Positions 7,302 to 16,654 of a stretch of DNA of 64,000 bases are shown in pieces; the first letter of the stretch is position 1; every line of letters begins with the position of its first letter. Both the position numbers and the translations under genes were made by a program. Below the pieces are notes generated by a model that did not search any database, was not told the DNA's origin, and was given only the letters and a program-made list of their open reading frames with translations. The DNA is from an uncultured Christensenella sp. (GTDB taxonomy: Bacteria; Bacillota; Clostridia; Christensenellales; Borkfalkiaceae). The stretch is from NCBI GenBank assembly GCA_905203015.1, contig CAJKUC010000001.1, forward strand, positions 124,001 to 188,000, given 5' to 3'.

Positions 7302-9068
7302 AAAGTGCATTTTATATCCCAGAGTAAGCACCGAGATGCAAGTTGAAGGATACAGTCTTGACGGGCAGAAAACGAGCTTAAAAAAATTTGCCGAGCGAGA
7401 AGAAATGCAGATAGTCGGAATCTATGAAGATGCGGGGAAGTCGGGAAAATCGATAGAAGGGCGACCTGCATTTAAGCGTATGCTTTCCGATATTCAGGAA
7501 GGACTTGACGTGGATTATGTTTTAGTCTATAAACTTTCTCGATTCGGGCGCAACGCCGCCGATATTCTCAATTCGTTGGAGTTTATTCAGTCGTATGGCG
7601 TAAATTTGATTTGTATTGAAGAAGGCATAGATTCGTCGCAGACAAGCGGAAAGTTGCTTATTTCCGTTTTGTCTGCGGTTGCCGAGATAGAGCGGGAAAA
7701 CATTCTTGAACAGACCATGAACGGTCGCAGAGAGAAAGCTCGGCAAGGAAAATGGAACGGCGGTCCTGCGCCGTATGGGTATATATTGAAGGATGATACG
7801 TTGCTTATTGACGAACAGGAAGCGGAAATAGTGCGAACAATTTTCGATAAGTTTGTCAATACGAATATGGGCTACACGGGCATAGCGAAATATCTGAATC
7901 TGCAAGGCATAAAAAAGACGCCACGCAAGAAAACCGATATAGAAGAGTTCAGCGCACACTTTATAAAAATTCTTTTGGATAATCCTGTTTATTGCGGTAA
8001 GATTGCTTACGGAAGAAGAACAAGGTAAAAGGCACGAAAGCCGATTACAAAGTTGTGAACAAGCAAGACTACTGTTTAGTGGACGGTTTGCACGAAGGTA
8101 TTATTGATGAAGAGCTGTGGTATAAAGCGCACGATAAAAGAGAAGCGACGGGAGTGAAATCCGTATCCAAATACGGAAAGGATCGCGCTCATCTATTAAC
8201 CGGAATTATCAAATGTCCGAAGTGCGGAAGCGGTATGTATGCCAACAGGGTTTGCTGGACGAAAAAGGACGGTACGTATAAAGAAGTTATGTATTATGCT
8301 TGCAGTCGCAACAAACAAGAGCGCGGGCATTACTGCGATTATAGCGCAAACCTTAAAAAGACGGATATCGAGCCGCTCGTTATAGAGTTTATCAAGGATT
8401 TGGTGCAGGACGAACACTTTGCCATCGAGATAAAAAAGAAGATAGGTTTGCAAGTCGATACTACGAAAATCGATACGGAAATAAGCAACTACGAAAGTAA
8501 GTTAAAGGAGGTGGAATTAAACAAAGCGAGATTGGAGCGTGAAATCGACTCGTTGCCGATAGATACTACGCACCGTGAAAGAAAATTGCACGATATGACT
8601 TTAAGACTTGACGCTTTATACGATACGATTGCGGAAATCGAAAAAAAAGTCGAAGATGCGAAACTTAGAAGAAAGTCGGTGGAAGCGGAATTCATCACGA
8701 TGGAAAATATTTATAAAATTTTGCAACACTTCGGGGAATTATATGATATAATCAGTGATGAGGAAAAGAAAGAGTTGATTGCGACTTTGGTTAAAGAAAT
8801 TCAGATTTATCCCGAAGGGGAAAGCGATACGCCCTTAAAATCGATGAAATTCAACTTTCCCGTGTATAAAGACGGGCAAGAAGTGAACGAAATCTTTTTG
8901 GATAAACAGACCAACGTCGAAACGTTGGTGGTATTATCCCACAAAAAACCTGATTCTTATCTTGAAGTGAAAATCGATTTTGATAATACTGCGCTTGATA
9001 AAACGGCGATTGCGGAACGAGCGGAAACAAGAAAACCGCAGGAAAAGACGACATATAAAAACATGTAA
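7285..9068 (+). pseudogene. Large serine recombinase, interrupted by a one-base frameshift
   Basis: Read through the break, this is a serine recombinase of about 590 residues that would integrate and excise the element. Frame 1 (7285-8028) has the resolvase domain with nucleophile Ser15 in YPRVST, 'VYKLSRFGRNAADIL', 'EIERENILEQ' and the start of the recombinase domain ('PAPYGYILKDD'). It stops just after AYGRRTR. The following frame, open from about 8010 to 9068, continues with KVKGTKADYKVVNKQDY, a zinc ribbon (CPKCG ... CSRN ... HYCDY) and a coiled coil. Restoring one A in the A/G-rich run near 8013-8022 joins the frames and gives a normal YGRRKNKVKGT sequence, so the lesion is recent or a sequencing error. 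The C-terminus (VETLVVLSHKKPDS ... EKTTYKNM) looks like the truncated start of a tail that in related proteins continues into a 'Y-G-x-K-V-x-x-x-Y-I-A-x-V-K-R' motif. Confidence 0.85.
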
Positions 9069-9235
9069 GGTCGAAGAGAAAATCTTCGGCTTTTTTGTTA
9101 TCTAAGCAAAATATTTATTGCAAGAATGCTCGGAACTGCGAATTTTTGATTGTGCAAACTTTGCACTCTTGCGTGCAAACTTACGATTTTTTGTGCAACC
9201 TCGTACTTTGGCGATGATTATTTGCCGTTCTTTTA
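9066..9235 (+). repeat. 170-bp duplicated block, left copy, with three GTGCAAAC iterons
   Basis: By eye most bases match 18395-18565. The block holds the terminator, a conserved TAAGCAAAATATTTATTG stretch, then GTGCAAAC-type motifs starting at 9152, 9173 and 9193, i.e. 20-21 bp (two helical turns) apart; the first is part of the palindrome GTGCAAACTTTGCAC (9152-9166). Regular spacing on one helix face suggests a protein-binding array. It lies between the recombinase and the next operon's promoter. Confidence 0.75.
9070..9096 (+). terminator. Rho-independent terminator after the recombinase
   Basis: GTCGAAGA (9070-9077) pairs with TCTTCGGC (9083-9090), followed by six T. A near-identical terminator occurs at 18399-18425 as part of a longer duplicated block. 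Confidence 0.8.
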
Positions 9236-9244
9236 GATTTGCTA

Positions 9245-9273
9245 TTGATTTTTTGAATAAAATCTGTTATAAT
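9245..9273 (+). promoter_or_regulatory. Sigma-A-type promoter of the sensor operon
   Basis: TTGATT (9245-9250), a 17-base spacer and TATAAT (9268-9273) make a near-consensus promoter about 75 bp before the response-regulator start at 9347. Confidence 0.75.
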
Positions 9274-9346
9274 ATTATCAATGATATGAAGGATGATGAC
9301 GTCCGCTGCCGAAAAAGCGGATGTTTTCCGATTGCGGAGAGAACAG

Positions 9347-10987
9347 ATGAGCTACACATTGTTACTTGTGGATGACGAAGAAGAAATAAGAACGTCGATT
9401 GCCGAACTTGTGGATTTTAAAGCGGCGGGCTTTGAACTCGTGGGGCAGGCGAGCAACGGATTCGAGGCGCTGGAACTGACGGAAAGATTAAGTCCCGATC
9501 TTATTTTATCGGATATAAAGATGCCGTATATGACGGGGCTTGAATTTGCCGCGGCCGTTCGCGACGTAAGGCCTTCGGCGACGATTGCGTTTCTTACCGG
9601 CTATGATGATTTTGAATACGCGAGACGCGCGCTCGAATACAACGTTGCCGGGTATTTGCTCAAACCGATCACGCCCGAAGATCTTACCGCGGAGCTTGTG
9701 AAAATCAAGGCGCGAATGGACAGAAACTTTGCGGAGTGGACGGGACACGGAGAGACGGACGACAGAAAGGAACGTACCCGTCTTGCCGGGGAGCTTGCTT
9801 TTATGAAACTTGTGTTCGACGGCGCGGACGCGGACGCCGGAACAAGGGAAAAACTGGCGGAAGATATGGGGCTTTGTTGCGACGATTCGTCTTGCGAAAT
9901 GTACGTGATGGCTACGGGGATAGGGAAAAGCACGGGCGGAAACAAAGCCGGAAATCAGGTAAAAGAGGACTACGATCGTATCGCCCGGCTCATAGACGGC
10001 GTGATGAAAAAAAGTTTTCAAGCGCAAAGCATTGCGCTTGCAGACGGGGCGATTGCTACGTTGGTCCTTGTAAAAAAAGAGGAAAAAAACGAGTATGCCG
10101 CTGCCGTGCGGGAAACGCTGGAGCTTTTTGCGAAGTATCTGAAATATAAGGCGTATTGCGGAATCAGCGCGCCGTTTACTTCTTTAAAGCATGTGCGGCG
10201 CGGGTATAAAGAGGCGAGAGTGGCGCTGGACAGTTTGCTCGGAAACGACGGAAACGAAGAAACGGATACGACGGGCGAAATGCTTTACGCAAACGACGTG
10301 GAAAAAACGAAGAACAGCCGCGACGACGATTTTGCCGATCGATTCGGAGCGAAGCTGGAACAACTTTTAAAAACGGGTACGGAAGAACAAATCTGCGAAT
10401 ATCTTGCTTCCGTTTCGGCAAAAGCGGAAGAGAAAAGAATAGATATGGGCGGACTGACGGCGAATCTGGTGATGGCCGTATACAGAGCCGCAAAATCGGT
10501 TACCGATCAGGCGCCGCCTGCCGATTTGTTTTCCGCCGGCGCGTTTGCGGAGGAATTTCGCGTTTACGGCGCAGATCGCATGAAGAACGGAATTTCAGAA
10601 GTATGCCTGAAGACGAAAAAGTATCTGGAAGAACAGCGGAAAACTTCTGCTTCGCAGCTGATCGACAAGGCAAAAGAAGCGATCAATTCGCGCTTTTCCG
10701 ACGCGGAGCTTACTTTAAGTTCTCTTTCGGACGAGCTGTGCTGTTCCGTGCCGTATTTAAGTTCGCTCGTAAGTAAATCGTGCGGAGCGTCGTTTGTGAG
10801 CCTGTTGACAGAAAAGAGAATGGAAAAAGCGAAAGAGCTTTTGCTCGGCTCGAATATGAAAATTTCCGAAATCTGCGAAAGATGCGGCTATCTGGATCAA
10901 CACTATTTTTCGTACGGATTTAAAAAGTACTACGGCGTTTCACCCGCAAAAATGCGCGCGGCGGGCGGAGAGGATGCAGGCGAATGA
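9347..10987 (+). CDS. YesN-like response regulator with AraC-type HTH
   Basis: A 546-residue regulator. The start is set at the ATG that gives MSYTLLLVDDEEE, 7 bases after GGAG; an upstream in-frame ATG at 9293 would add 18 residues not seen in receiver domains. The receiver has acidic D9/D10, phospho-acceptor Asp56 in LILSDIKMP, Thr84 and Lys106 in YLLKPI. The middle region is the variable linker of this family; residues about 445-540 form an AraC-type double HTH ending in 'EICERCGYLDQHYFSYGFKKYYGVSPAKMR'. The histidine kinase overlaps its stop (ATGA) and a sugar-binding lipoprotein follows the kinase. This order matches three-component monosaccharide sensors of clostridia (XylFII-LytS-YesN type) and the mgl transporter genes downstream are the likely target. 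Confidence 0.9.
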   Translation: MSYTLLLVDDEEEIRTSIAELVDFKAAGFELVGQASNGFEALELTERLSPDLILSDIKMPYMTGLEFAAAVRDVRPSATIAFLTGYDDFEYARRALEYNVAGYLLKPITPEDLTAELVKIKARMDRNFAEWTGHGETDDRKERTRLAGELAFMKLVFDGADADAGTREKLAEDMGLCCDDSSCEMYVMATGIGKSTGGNKAGNQVKEDYDRIARLIDGVMKKSFQAQSIALADGAIATLVLVKKEEKNEYAAAVRETLELFAKYLKYKAYCGISAPFTSLKHVRRGYKEARVALDSLLGNDGNEETDTTGEMLYANDVEKTKNSRDDDFADRFGAKLEQLLKTGTEEQICEYLASVSAKAEEKRIDMGGLTANLVMAVYRAAKSVTDQAPPADLFSAGAFAEEFRVYGADRMKNGISEVCLKTKKYLEEQRKTSASQLIDKAKEAINSRFSDAELTLSSLSDELCCSVPYLSSLVSKSCGASFVSLLTEKRMEKAKELLLGSNMKISEICERCGYLDQHYFSYGFKKYYGVSPAKMRAAGGEDAGE

Positions 10988-12708
10988 AAAAGAACGGCGA
11001 AAAAAGAATAAAGGCTGAAAAGCCCCGTAAAAAAATATCGTTTGCGGCACTCATTGCCGTCGTGATGAGCGCGCTTTCGTTTGTGATTATAGCCGCGATG
11101 GCTTCCGTGCTTTCTTCGAGCTTCGGCGATTTGCTTTCAAGATCGGCGATTACGGGGGTGGAAAGCGCCGCCGAACAGATTGCGCTTTCGGTGCAGCGGC
11201 AAATCGATGAAACGATCGAAACGCTCGATATATTGAAAGGGAAACTGAAAACGGACGCCGCCGCGCTCGACGTTGCCGCAAACTCCGCCCTGGAACTCGA
11301 TCGCAACATAAACGCGATCATCGTTTACGATGAAGGCGGGAATCTTCTCAGATATTGGTCGAAACGCGAGCTGAAAAGCACGTATTCAAAAAATCTTTCG
11401 GATTATCGCGCGCAGGCGGAAGAGGACGAGTATTATTTTTCGCCGATTCACGTACAGAATATTTTCGCGGGCGGGTTTCCGTGGGTGTTTACGGCTTGTT
11501 CTTCGGTGAGCGACAGCGTGTACGGAAAAGTGTGTTTTTCTGCGGATCTTACCATGCTCGCCGTTTCGGAAGCGGTGGATAATGCGAGAATCGGCGACAG
11601 GGGGTATTGCTATATTACAGACGTATCCAGCGGAAACGTTTATCACCCGAGGCGTAAACTGATTGCTTCCGGCGCGAAAACGGAAGAAACCGTTCCGCTG
11701 AACGAAGAAGGGGTGATTTACCGGGGCGATATGGCGTACACCGTATCGTTGCTGGATAAAACGCAATGGCGACTTGTTACGGTAAGCTATCCCCGGGAAC
11801 TTTTATCGGTGTATTCGCAACAGAAATTTATTCTGATCGCCGTGGTGTGCGGCACTGCCGTGATTGCTTCGTGGGGAATCGCAATGGTCCTTTCCGAGCG
11901 GCTGAGCGTTTCGATTAAAGGCTTGTCGAAGGAAATGGCGGCGTTTGAAAAAGATATTTACGGCTATCGGTATCAGCCCGAAAAAAGTTCGATTAAAGAA
12001 GTCAGCGGACTTTCGGAATCGTTCGGCATGAACGTGAAAGTGGTGCAGGATTTGCTGAGAGAGGTGGAAACAAAGCAGCGCGAATTGCATGAAAGTCATC
12101 TGGAAATTCTGAGAAATCAAATCAATCCGCACTTTCTATACAATACGCTCGATTCCATTGTGTGGATGTGCAAAATGGGAAAAGCGGACGAAGCCGCGGA
12201 AATGACGTCTGCTCTTGCCAAATTGTTCCGCGTGGGGATTTCCCGCGGAAAAAAGCTGATACTCGTGGCGAAGGAAGCGGAGCATGCGGAAAGTTATCTG
12301 AAAATTCAAAGCATGCGCTTTAAAAGCAAATTCGATTATACGATGGATATTTCGCCCGAGGCGCTTGCCTGCCGCTGCAATAAAATTATTTTGCAGCCGT
12401 TTATTGAAAATTCGATTAAGCACGGAATTATCGAGGGCGAGAAACTGCATATTTCGGTGAAAGGGAGAGTGTCCGCAAAAGACTTGATTTTAACCGTTGC
12501 CGACGACGGGTGCGGTATGAGCGCGGAAAAATTAGAGAAAATACGCGCCGGAAATTGCGAAACGATGGGGATAGGCATCAAAAACGTGGATCTGCGTATT
12601 AAAATGTGCTTCGGCGAAGAGTATGGCGTTTTTGTGGACAGCGTGGAGGACGAAGGCACGACGATAACGCTTCGATTGCCGAGGACAACGGAGGAAAAAC
12701 AAGAATGA
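10984..12708 (+). CDS. LytS/YesM-type sensor histidine kinase
   Basis: A 574-residue membrane kinase. A basic N-terminus is followed by TM1 (about 19-42), an extracytoplasmic Cache-like domain of about 235 residues, TM2 (about 282-304), a HAMP-like linker and the His_kinase domain with phospho-acceptor His383 in INPHFLYNTLDSIVWM. The ATPase part has the N box QPFIENSIKHG (about 471), DDGCGM (about 508) and GIGIKNVDLRI. It overlaps the regulator gene by 4 bp and the lipoprotein gene by 4 bp, so the three are translated as a unit. The kinase probably detects sugar through the extracellular binding protein encoded next (inference from gene order and known homologous triads). Confidence 0.9.
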   Translation: MKKNGEKRIKAEKPRKKISFAALIAVVMSALSFVIIAAMASVLSSSFGDLLSRSAITGVESAAEQIALSVQRQIDETIETLDILKGKLKTDAAALDVAANSALELDRNINAIIVYDEGGNLLRYWSKRELKSTYSKNLSDYRAQAEEDEYYFSPIHVQNIFAGGFPWVFTACSSVSDSVYGKVCFSADLTMLAVSEAVDNARIGDRGYCYITDVSSGNVYHPRRKLIASGAKTEETVPLNEEGVIYRGDMAYTVSLLDKTQWRLVTVSYPRELLSVYSQQKFILIAVVCGTAVIASWGIAMVLSERLSVSIKGLSKEMAAFEKDIYGYRYQPEKSSIKEVSGLSESFGMNVKVVQDLLREVETKQRELHESHLEILRNQINPHFLYNTLDSIVWMCKMGKADEAAEMTSALAKLFRVGISRGKKLILVAKEAEHAESYLKIQSMRFKSKFDYTMDISPEALACRCNKIILQPFIENSIKHGIIEGEKLHISVKGRVSAKDLILTVADDGCGMSAEKLEKIRAGNCETMGIGIKNVDLRIKMCFGEEYGVFVDSVEDEGTTITLRLPRTTEEKQE

Positions 12709-13682
12709 GCGCGGGGAGAAAATTTTGGGCGATTGTATGTTGCGGCTTGTGCATGTTTTTTCCGTGGGCGGCTTCGGGCTGTTCCGCCCGCGGCAATTTC
12801 GGCGTCGATTCCGGGATTTATCTGATTACGAAAGGCTCGGATTCTGTGTTCTGGCGTTCCGTGAAAAGCGGAGCGGACGCCGCCGCCGCGGAGTATAACG
12901 TTAAAGTGACTTTTTTAGAGCCGTCTTCGGAAGAAGCGGAAAGCGAGCAGAACGCGTATTTCGAAAAGGCGATTGCGGAAAAACCCGCAGCCGTTGCGAT
13001 TTCCGCCATAAGTTATGAAGGCAGCGCCACGTATATAGACAAAATGGCGGCGGCGGGCATTCATGTGATTATGTTTGACAGCGGCAGCAAATCGGATCGC
13101 GCGGCGGCGGAGATTATGATCGATAATTTCGAGAGCGGAAGAAGCGCGTTTTTCGCGCTCAGGGAACTTACAAACGAAAAAATCGTGGCGGGGATCGTGA
13201 GTCCTTACGAACAGACGGGGAACGGGGCGGAAAGAGTGAACGGGTTTCTGAGCGCCGCGCGCGAGGACGGGAACGCGGAGATCGTAGCAACGGAAAACGT
13301 TGTATCGAACACCGCCGACGCGGCTTTGCGCGTAAAAGAAATGCTTGAAAAATTCCCCGCGATCAACGCGATGGCGGCGTTTAACGAATGGACGACGTTA
13401 GGCGCGGGAACGGCGGTGGAAAGCACGGGGAATCAGCAAAAAATAAACGTGGTGGGATTCGATAACAACGTTACTTCGATCGAGCATCTCGAAAAGGGCG
13501 CGCTCGACGCTTTGGTGGTGCAAAATCCTTATGCCATGGGGTATTACAGCGTGCAGAACGCCTATCTTTACGCGAGCGGAAAGTTGAAAAAGAAAAATTC
13601 GGTGAGAGTGGACACGGTGGTTGCTACGCGGGAAAATATGTACAGCGAAAAAGTGGATCGGTTGTTGTTTCCCTTTGCATAA
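12705..13682 (+). CDS. Sugar-binding lipoprotein of the sensor triad
   Basis: A 325-residue periplasmic-binding-protein-like (Peripla_BP_4 type) lipoprotein. The start ATG overlaps the kinase stop and lies 10 bases after GGAGG (12690-12694). The signal peptide ends at a lipobox with lipidated Cys in AASGC. The mature part has the two-lobed sugar-binder pattern: 'GIYLITKGSDSVFWRSVKSG', 'KPAAVAISAISYEG', 'AGIHVIMFDSG', 'AMAAFNEWTTLGAG', 'INVVGFDNN'. It is not co-encoded with a permease but with a kinase and regulator, so it most likely presents a monosaccharide to the sensor rather than to a transporter, like XylFII. A terminator directly follows. Confidence 0.85.
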   Translation: MSAGRKFWAIVCCGLCMFFPWAASGCSARGNFGVDSGIYLITKGSDSVFWRSVKSGADAAAAEYNVKVTFLEPSSEEAESEQNAYFEKAIAEKPAAVAISAISYEGSATYIDKMAAAGIHVIMFDSGSKSDRAAAEIMIDNFESGRSAFFALRELTNEKIVAGIVSPYEQTGNGAERVNGFLSAAREDGNAEIVATENVVSNTADAALRVKEMLEKFPAINAMAAFNEWTTLGAGTAVESTGNQQKINVVGFDNNVTSIEHLEKGALDALVVQNPYAMGYYSVQNAYLYASGKLKKKNSVRVDTVVATRENMYSEKVDRLLFPFA

Positions 13683-13711
13683 AACCGGCAACGGAAAATG
13701 CAGGTAAAAGG

Positions 13712-13738
13712 CGGCGAAAAAATTTCGCCGTTTTTTTT
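13712..13738 (+). terminator. Rho-independent terminator of the sensor operon
   Basis: CGGCGAAA (13712-13719) and TTTCGCCG (13723-13730) form an eight-pair stem with a three-base loop, followed by eight T. It separates the sensor genes from the transporter genes. Confidence 0.9.
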
Positions 13739-13813
13739 GTTTGCGAAAAAAAATCATAAAATATCGCGGATTTGTTATATTTCGAAGGAGAAATTGGAAA
13801 AAATAAGACAGAA

Positions 13814-13892
13814 ACATTTTACAAAAATTAAAAAATCGTAACAACTCGATAAAAAAACCTATTCCATTTATTTTAAAAGTATTGTAAAATGT
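13814..13892 (+). promoter_or_regulatory. Candidate operator/promoter of the mgl operon
   Basis: Perfect 11-base inverted repeats ACATTTTACAA (13814-13824) and TTGTAAAATGT (13882-13892) are separated by 57 bases. The right arm covers the only plausible -10 element (TAAAAT, 13885-13890). The -35 region is poor, as expected for an activator-dependent promoter, so these are candidate sites for the upstream AraC-type response regulator. Confidence 0.5.
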
Positions 13893-13955
13893 ATTTGTAA
13901 GCGAGAAAAGCCAAATCCAAAACGGCAAAATAATCACTCGCAAGGAGGAATGATC

Positions 13956-15041
13956 ATGAAGTTTAAACGTGTAGTATCGGCAGCTATGGCGCTTTGCGTA
14001 AGCGTAGGGGTATGCGGCGCGCTCTCCGCGTGCAGCAAGGACGATGGGTATCAGATTGCGGTGTTTGCATATAAGTACGACGACAGTTATATTACCACCG
14101 TACGCAACGCGTTGCAGTCGAAATTCGGCGAACAGGAAGGTATTACCGTAACCTTCTATAACGGGGAGAACAATCAGCAAACGCAAAGCACGCAGATCGA
14201 TACGGCCATCACCAAAGGCGCGGATCTTTTGATTATCAATGCGGTGGACTTCCAGGCCGCCGGCGACGATCTGGCGCAAAAATGCAAAGACAAAGGCAAA
14301 CCCGCCATTTTCTTCAACCGCGAAGTGAACGACAGCGCGGTGAACAAGGCGGACAATATCTGCTTCGTTGGCACGGATCCCAACGCGCCCGGACACATGC
14401 TCGGCGAAATGATTGCCGGCTTGATGTCTACCGACGAAGCGTTTAAGAAATATGATTTAAACGGCGACGGCAAAATTCAGTACGCGATGTTCCGTGCCGA
14501 AGTGGGGAACGCGGAAGCCGACGGCAGAACGACGTACTCCGTAAGCGACGCAAATTCGCTTCTGGCGGCGAACACAGCCCTGACCTCTGCAAACAAGAAC
14601 GGCGACGTGCTGCAAAGAGTGGGCGCGGATCAGATGGCGAATTGGGACAGCAACACGGCGAACACGATGATGAGCGCGCTGTTCCAGGATACCGGCAAGC
14701 CGAACATCGAGCTGGTGATTTGCAATAACGACGACATGGCCCTCGGCGTGATTTCCGCGCTCAACACGAAGGGCTACAACAATCAGGGCAGCAAAACGAC
14801 GAGCGGCGCGAAATATATCCCCGTGTACGGCGTAGACGCGCTTTCCACGGCTTTAGACGCGATCAGAAACGGTAAGATGGAAGGTACGGTGAAGCAGGAC
14901 GGCGACGCGATGGCAACCGCGATCGTGAAAATCGCGATGAATCTGAAAGGCGGAAAAGCTTTCCTCGACGGCACGGATTATAAATTCGAGAACAACGTGA
15001 GAAAATTGAGAATCCCTTATTCGCCCGTAACTCAGGCGTAA
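13956..15041 (+). CDS. mglB: Galactose/methyl-galactoside-binding lipoprotein
   Basis: A 361-residue binding protein of an ABC importer. The second of two adjacent ATGs is chosen because it lies 7 bases after AAGGAGG (13942-13948). A signal peptide ends in the lipobox LSAC, so the protein is tethered to the outer face of the membrane. The mature domain has the MglB-type calcium loop DLNGDGKIQ (about residues 167-175) followed by 'MFRAEVGNAEADGRT', which is close to the E. coli galactose-binding protein pattern and argues for galactose/glucose over ribose or xylose. 'ICNNDDMALGVISAL' and 'YGVDALSTALDAI' are hinge/ligand segments typical of this family. The ATPase and permease genes follow. Confidence 0.88.
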   Translation: MKFKRVVSAAMALCVSVGVCGALSACSKDDGYQIAVFAYKYDDSYITTVRNALQSKFGEQEGITVTFYNGENNQQTQSTQIDTAITKGADLLIINAVDFQAAGDDLAQKCKDKGKPAIFFNREVNDSAVNKADNICFVGTDPNAPGHMLGEMIAGLMSTDEAFKKYDLNGDGKIQYAMFRAEVGNAEADGRTTYSVSDANSLLAANTALTSANKNGDVLQRVGADQMANWDSNTANTMMSALFQDTGKPNIELVICNNDDMALGVISALNTKGYNNQGSKTTSGAKYIPVYGVDALSTALDAIRNGKMEGTVKQDGDAMATAIVKIAMNLKGGKAFLDGTDYKFENNVRKLRIPYSPVTQA

Positions 15042-15073
15042 ACAATCTGCCAACAGATCGGTTCTCTTTGCGA

Positions 15074-15112
15074 AAGTTTTCCGGCGAACGTAAAAACTTT
15101 GCCGGAAAACTT
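15074..15112 (+). other. Intercistronic hairpin between mglB and mglA
   Basis: Perfect 12-base arms AAGTTTTCCGGC (15074-15085) and GCCGGAAAACTT (15101-15112). No T run follows. Such hairpins after the binding-protein gene often stabilise the upstream message so the binding protein is made in excess. Confidence 0.7.
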
Positions 15113-15138
15113 CCGTAAGATATGAAAAGGTGAAGAAA

Positions 15139-16641
15139 ATGGCGAATAACGAAGAGAATATTTTGTTGGAAATGTCGGATATATGCAAATCGTTTCCGGG
15201 GGTGAAAGCGTTGGACAACGCTTGTCTTACCGTGAAAAAAGGAACGGTTCACGCGCTGATGGGAGAAAACGGCGCGGGAAAATCCACGCTGATGAAATGC
15301 TTGTTCGGAATTTATAAAAAAGATTCGGGCAGCATAAAAATCGAGGGCGAAGAAGTTGAATTTTCCGGACCGAAAAACGCCATGGAAAACGGCGTTGCGA
15401 TGGTGCATCAGGAATTGAATCAGGTTTTGAAGCGCGACGTAATGGACAATATCTGGCTGGGAAGATACCCTACGAAATTCGGACTGATTTCTCAGCGCAA
15501 AATGTATAAAGATACGACCGAGCTTTTTAAAGATCTTGAAATCGACGTAGATCCGAAAGTGATCATGAGTACCCTGTCGGTAGCGCAAAGACAGATGGTG
15601 GAAATCGCCAAAGCCGTTTCGTATAACGCGAAACTTCTCGTGCTTGACGAGCCGACCTCGTCTTTGACGAGCGTAGAAGTAGAGCATTTGTTTAAAATCG
15701 TGAACAGATTGCGCGCGCGCGGCTGCGGTATTATTTACATTTCGCACAAGATGGACGAAATTCTGAGAATTTCCGACGAAGTGACCATCATGCGCGACGG
15801 CAAGTATATTTCCACCGACGCCGCAAAGGATCTTACCATAGACGAAATTATCAGAAAAATGGTGGGGCGCGATCTGACGAACGTATATCCGCCGAAAACG
15901 AACGTGCCCGGAGAAGAACTGTTGACGGTGAAAAATCTGACTTGCAGGTATAATCATGTGAAAAACGTGAGTTTTTCTCTGAAAAAGGGCGAGGTGCTTG
16001 GATTTGCCGGGCTGGTAGGCGCGGGAAGAACGGAAGTGCTGGAAGCGATTTTCGGCATGAATAAAAAAGAATCCGGAGAAATTATTTTAAACGGAAAAAC
16101 GTTGGAAATCGAATCGCCGGACGACGCGATCAAAAATAAAATCGCTCTGCTTACCGAAGAACGCAGAGCTACGGGAATTTTTGCGGGCCTTTCGGTGCAG
16201 GAAAACGCCTGCATCGCCAATCTCGACGCCTATAAAAAACACGGGCTGCTTTCCGATAAAAAGATGAGAAAAGATACCGAATGGGTGATCGAATCGATGC
16301 GCGTGAAAACGCCTTCGGCAAAATCGGCGATCAAAAATCTTTCCGGCGGAAATCAGCAGAAAGTAATTCTCGGGCGCTGGCTTCTCACCGATCCGCAAGT
16401 GCTTTTGCTCGACGAGCCTACGCGAGGCATCGACGTGGGCGCGAAATATGAAATTTACGAACTTATACTCGATCTTGCAAAGCAGGGGCGCGGCGTGATC
16501 ATGGTTTCTTCGGAAATGCCGGAAATTATGGGCGTTTGCGACAGAATCATCGTGATGTCCGGCGGGAGAATCGCCGGAGAAGTGGACGGCAAGAATTGCA
16601 CGCAGGAACAAATAATGGGATTGGCGGCAAAATACGCTTAA
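15139..16641 (+). CDS. mglA: Galactose/methyl-galactoside ABC transporter ATPase
   Basis: A 500-residue double ATPase that powers sugar import from the cytoplasmic side. The start is the ATG 5-6 bases after AGGTGA; a GTG 9 bp upstream is less likely. The first nucleotide-binding domain has Walker A GENGAGKST (about 42-50), signature LSVAQRQMVE and Walker B VLDEPTSSL. The second has the degenerate Walker A GLVGAGRTEV, signature LSGGNQQKV (about 401) and LLDEPTRGID. This pairing of one complete and one degenerate site is characteristic of monosaccharide (CUT2) importers such as MglA, RbsA and XylG. It lies between the binding protein and the permease. Confidence 0.92.
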   Translation: MANNEENILLEMSDICKSFPGVKALDNACLTVKKGTVHALMGENGAGKSTLMKCLFGIYKKDSGSIKIEGEEVEFSGPKNAMENGVAMVHQELNQVLKRDVMDNIWLGRYPTKFGLISQRKMYKDTTELFKDLEIDVDPKVIMSTLSVAQRQMVEIAKAVSYNAKLLVLDEPTSSLTSVEVEHLFKIVNRLRARGCGIIYISHKMDEILRISDEVTIMRDGKYISTDAAKDLTIDEIIRKMVGRDLTNVYPPKTNVPGEELLTVKNLTCRYNHVKNVSFSLKKGEVLGFAGLVGAGRTEVLEAIFGMNKKESGEIILNGKTLEIESPDDAIKNKIALLTEERRATGIFAGLSVQENACIANLDAYKKHGLLSDKKMRKDTEWVIESMRVKTPSAKSAIKNLSGGNQQKVILGRWLLTDPQVLLLDEPTRGIDVGAKYEIYELILDLAKQGRGVIMVSSEMPEIMGVCDRIIVMSGGRIAGEVDGKNCTQEQIMGLAAKYA

Positions 16642-16654
16642 AGGAAGGGATAAT

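Noticed and set aside
9152..9200. GTGCAAAC motifs considered as a plasmid origin
   Set aside because: Only three iterons, no replication-initiator gene nearby and a second copy beside decayed genes; kept as a repeat of unknown role rather than an origin.
9118..9375. An 85-codon plus-strand frame over the iteron block
   Set aside because: It runs through the iterons, the promoter and into the response-regulator gene in another frame, with no ribosome site.
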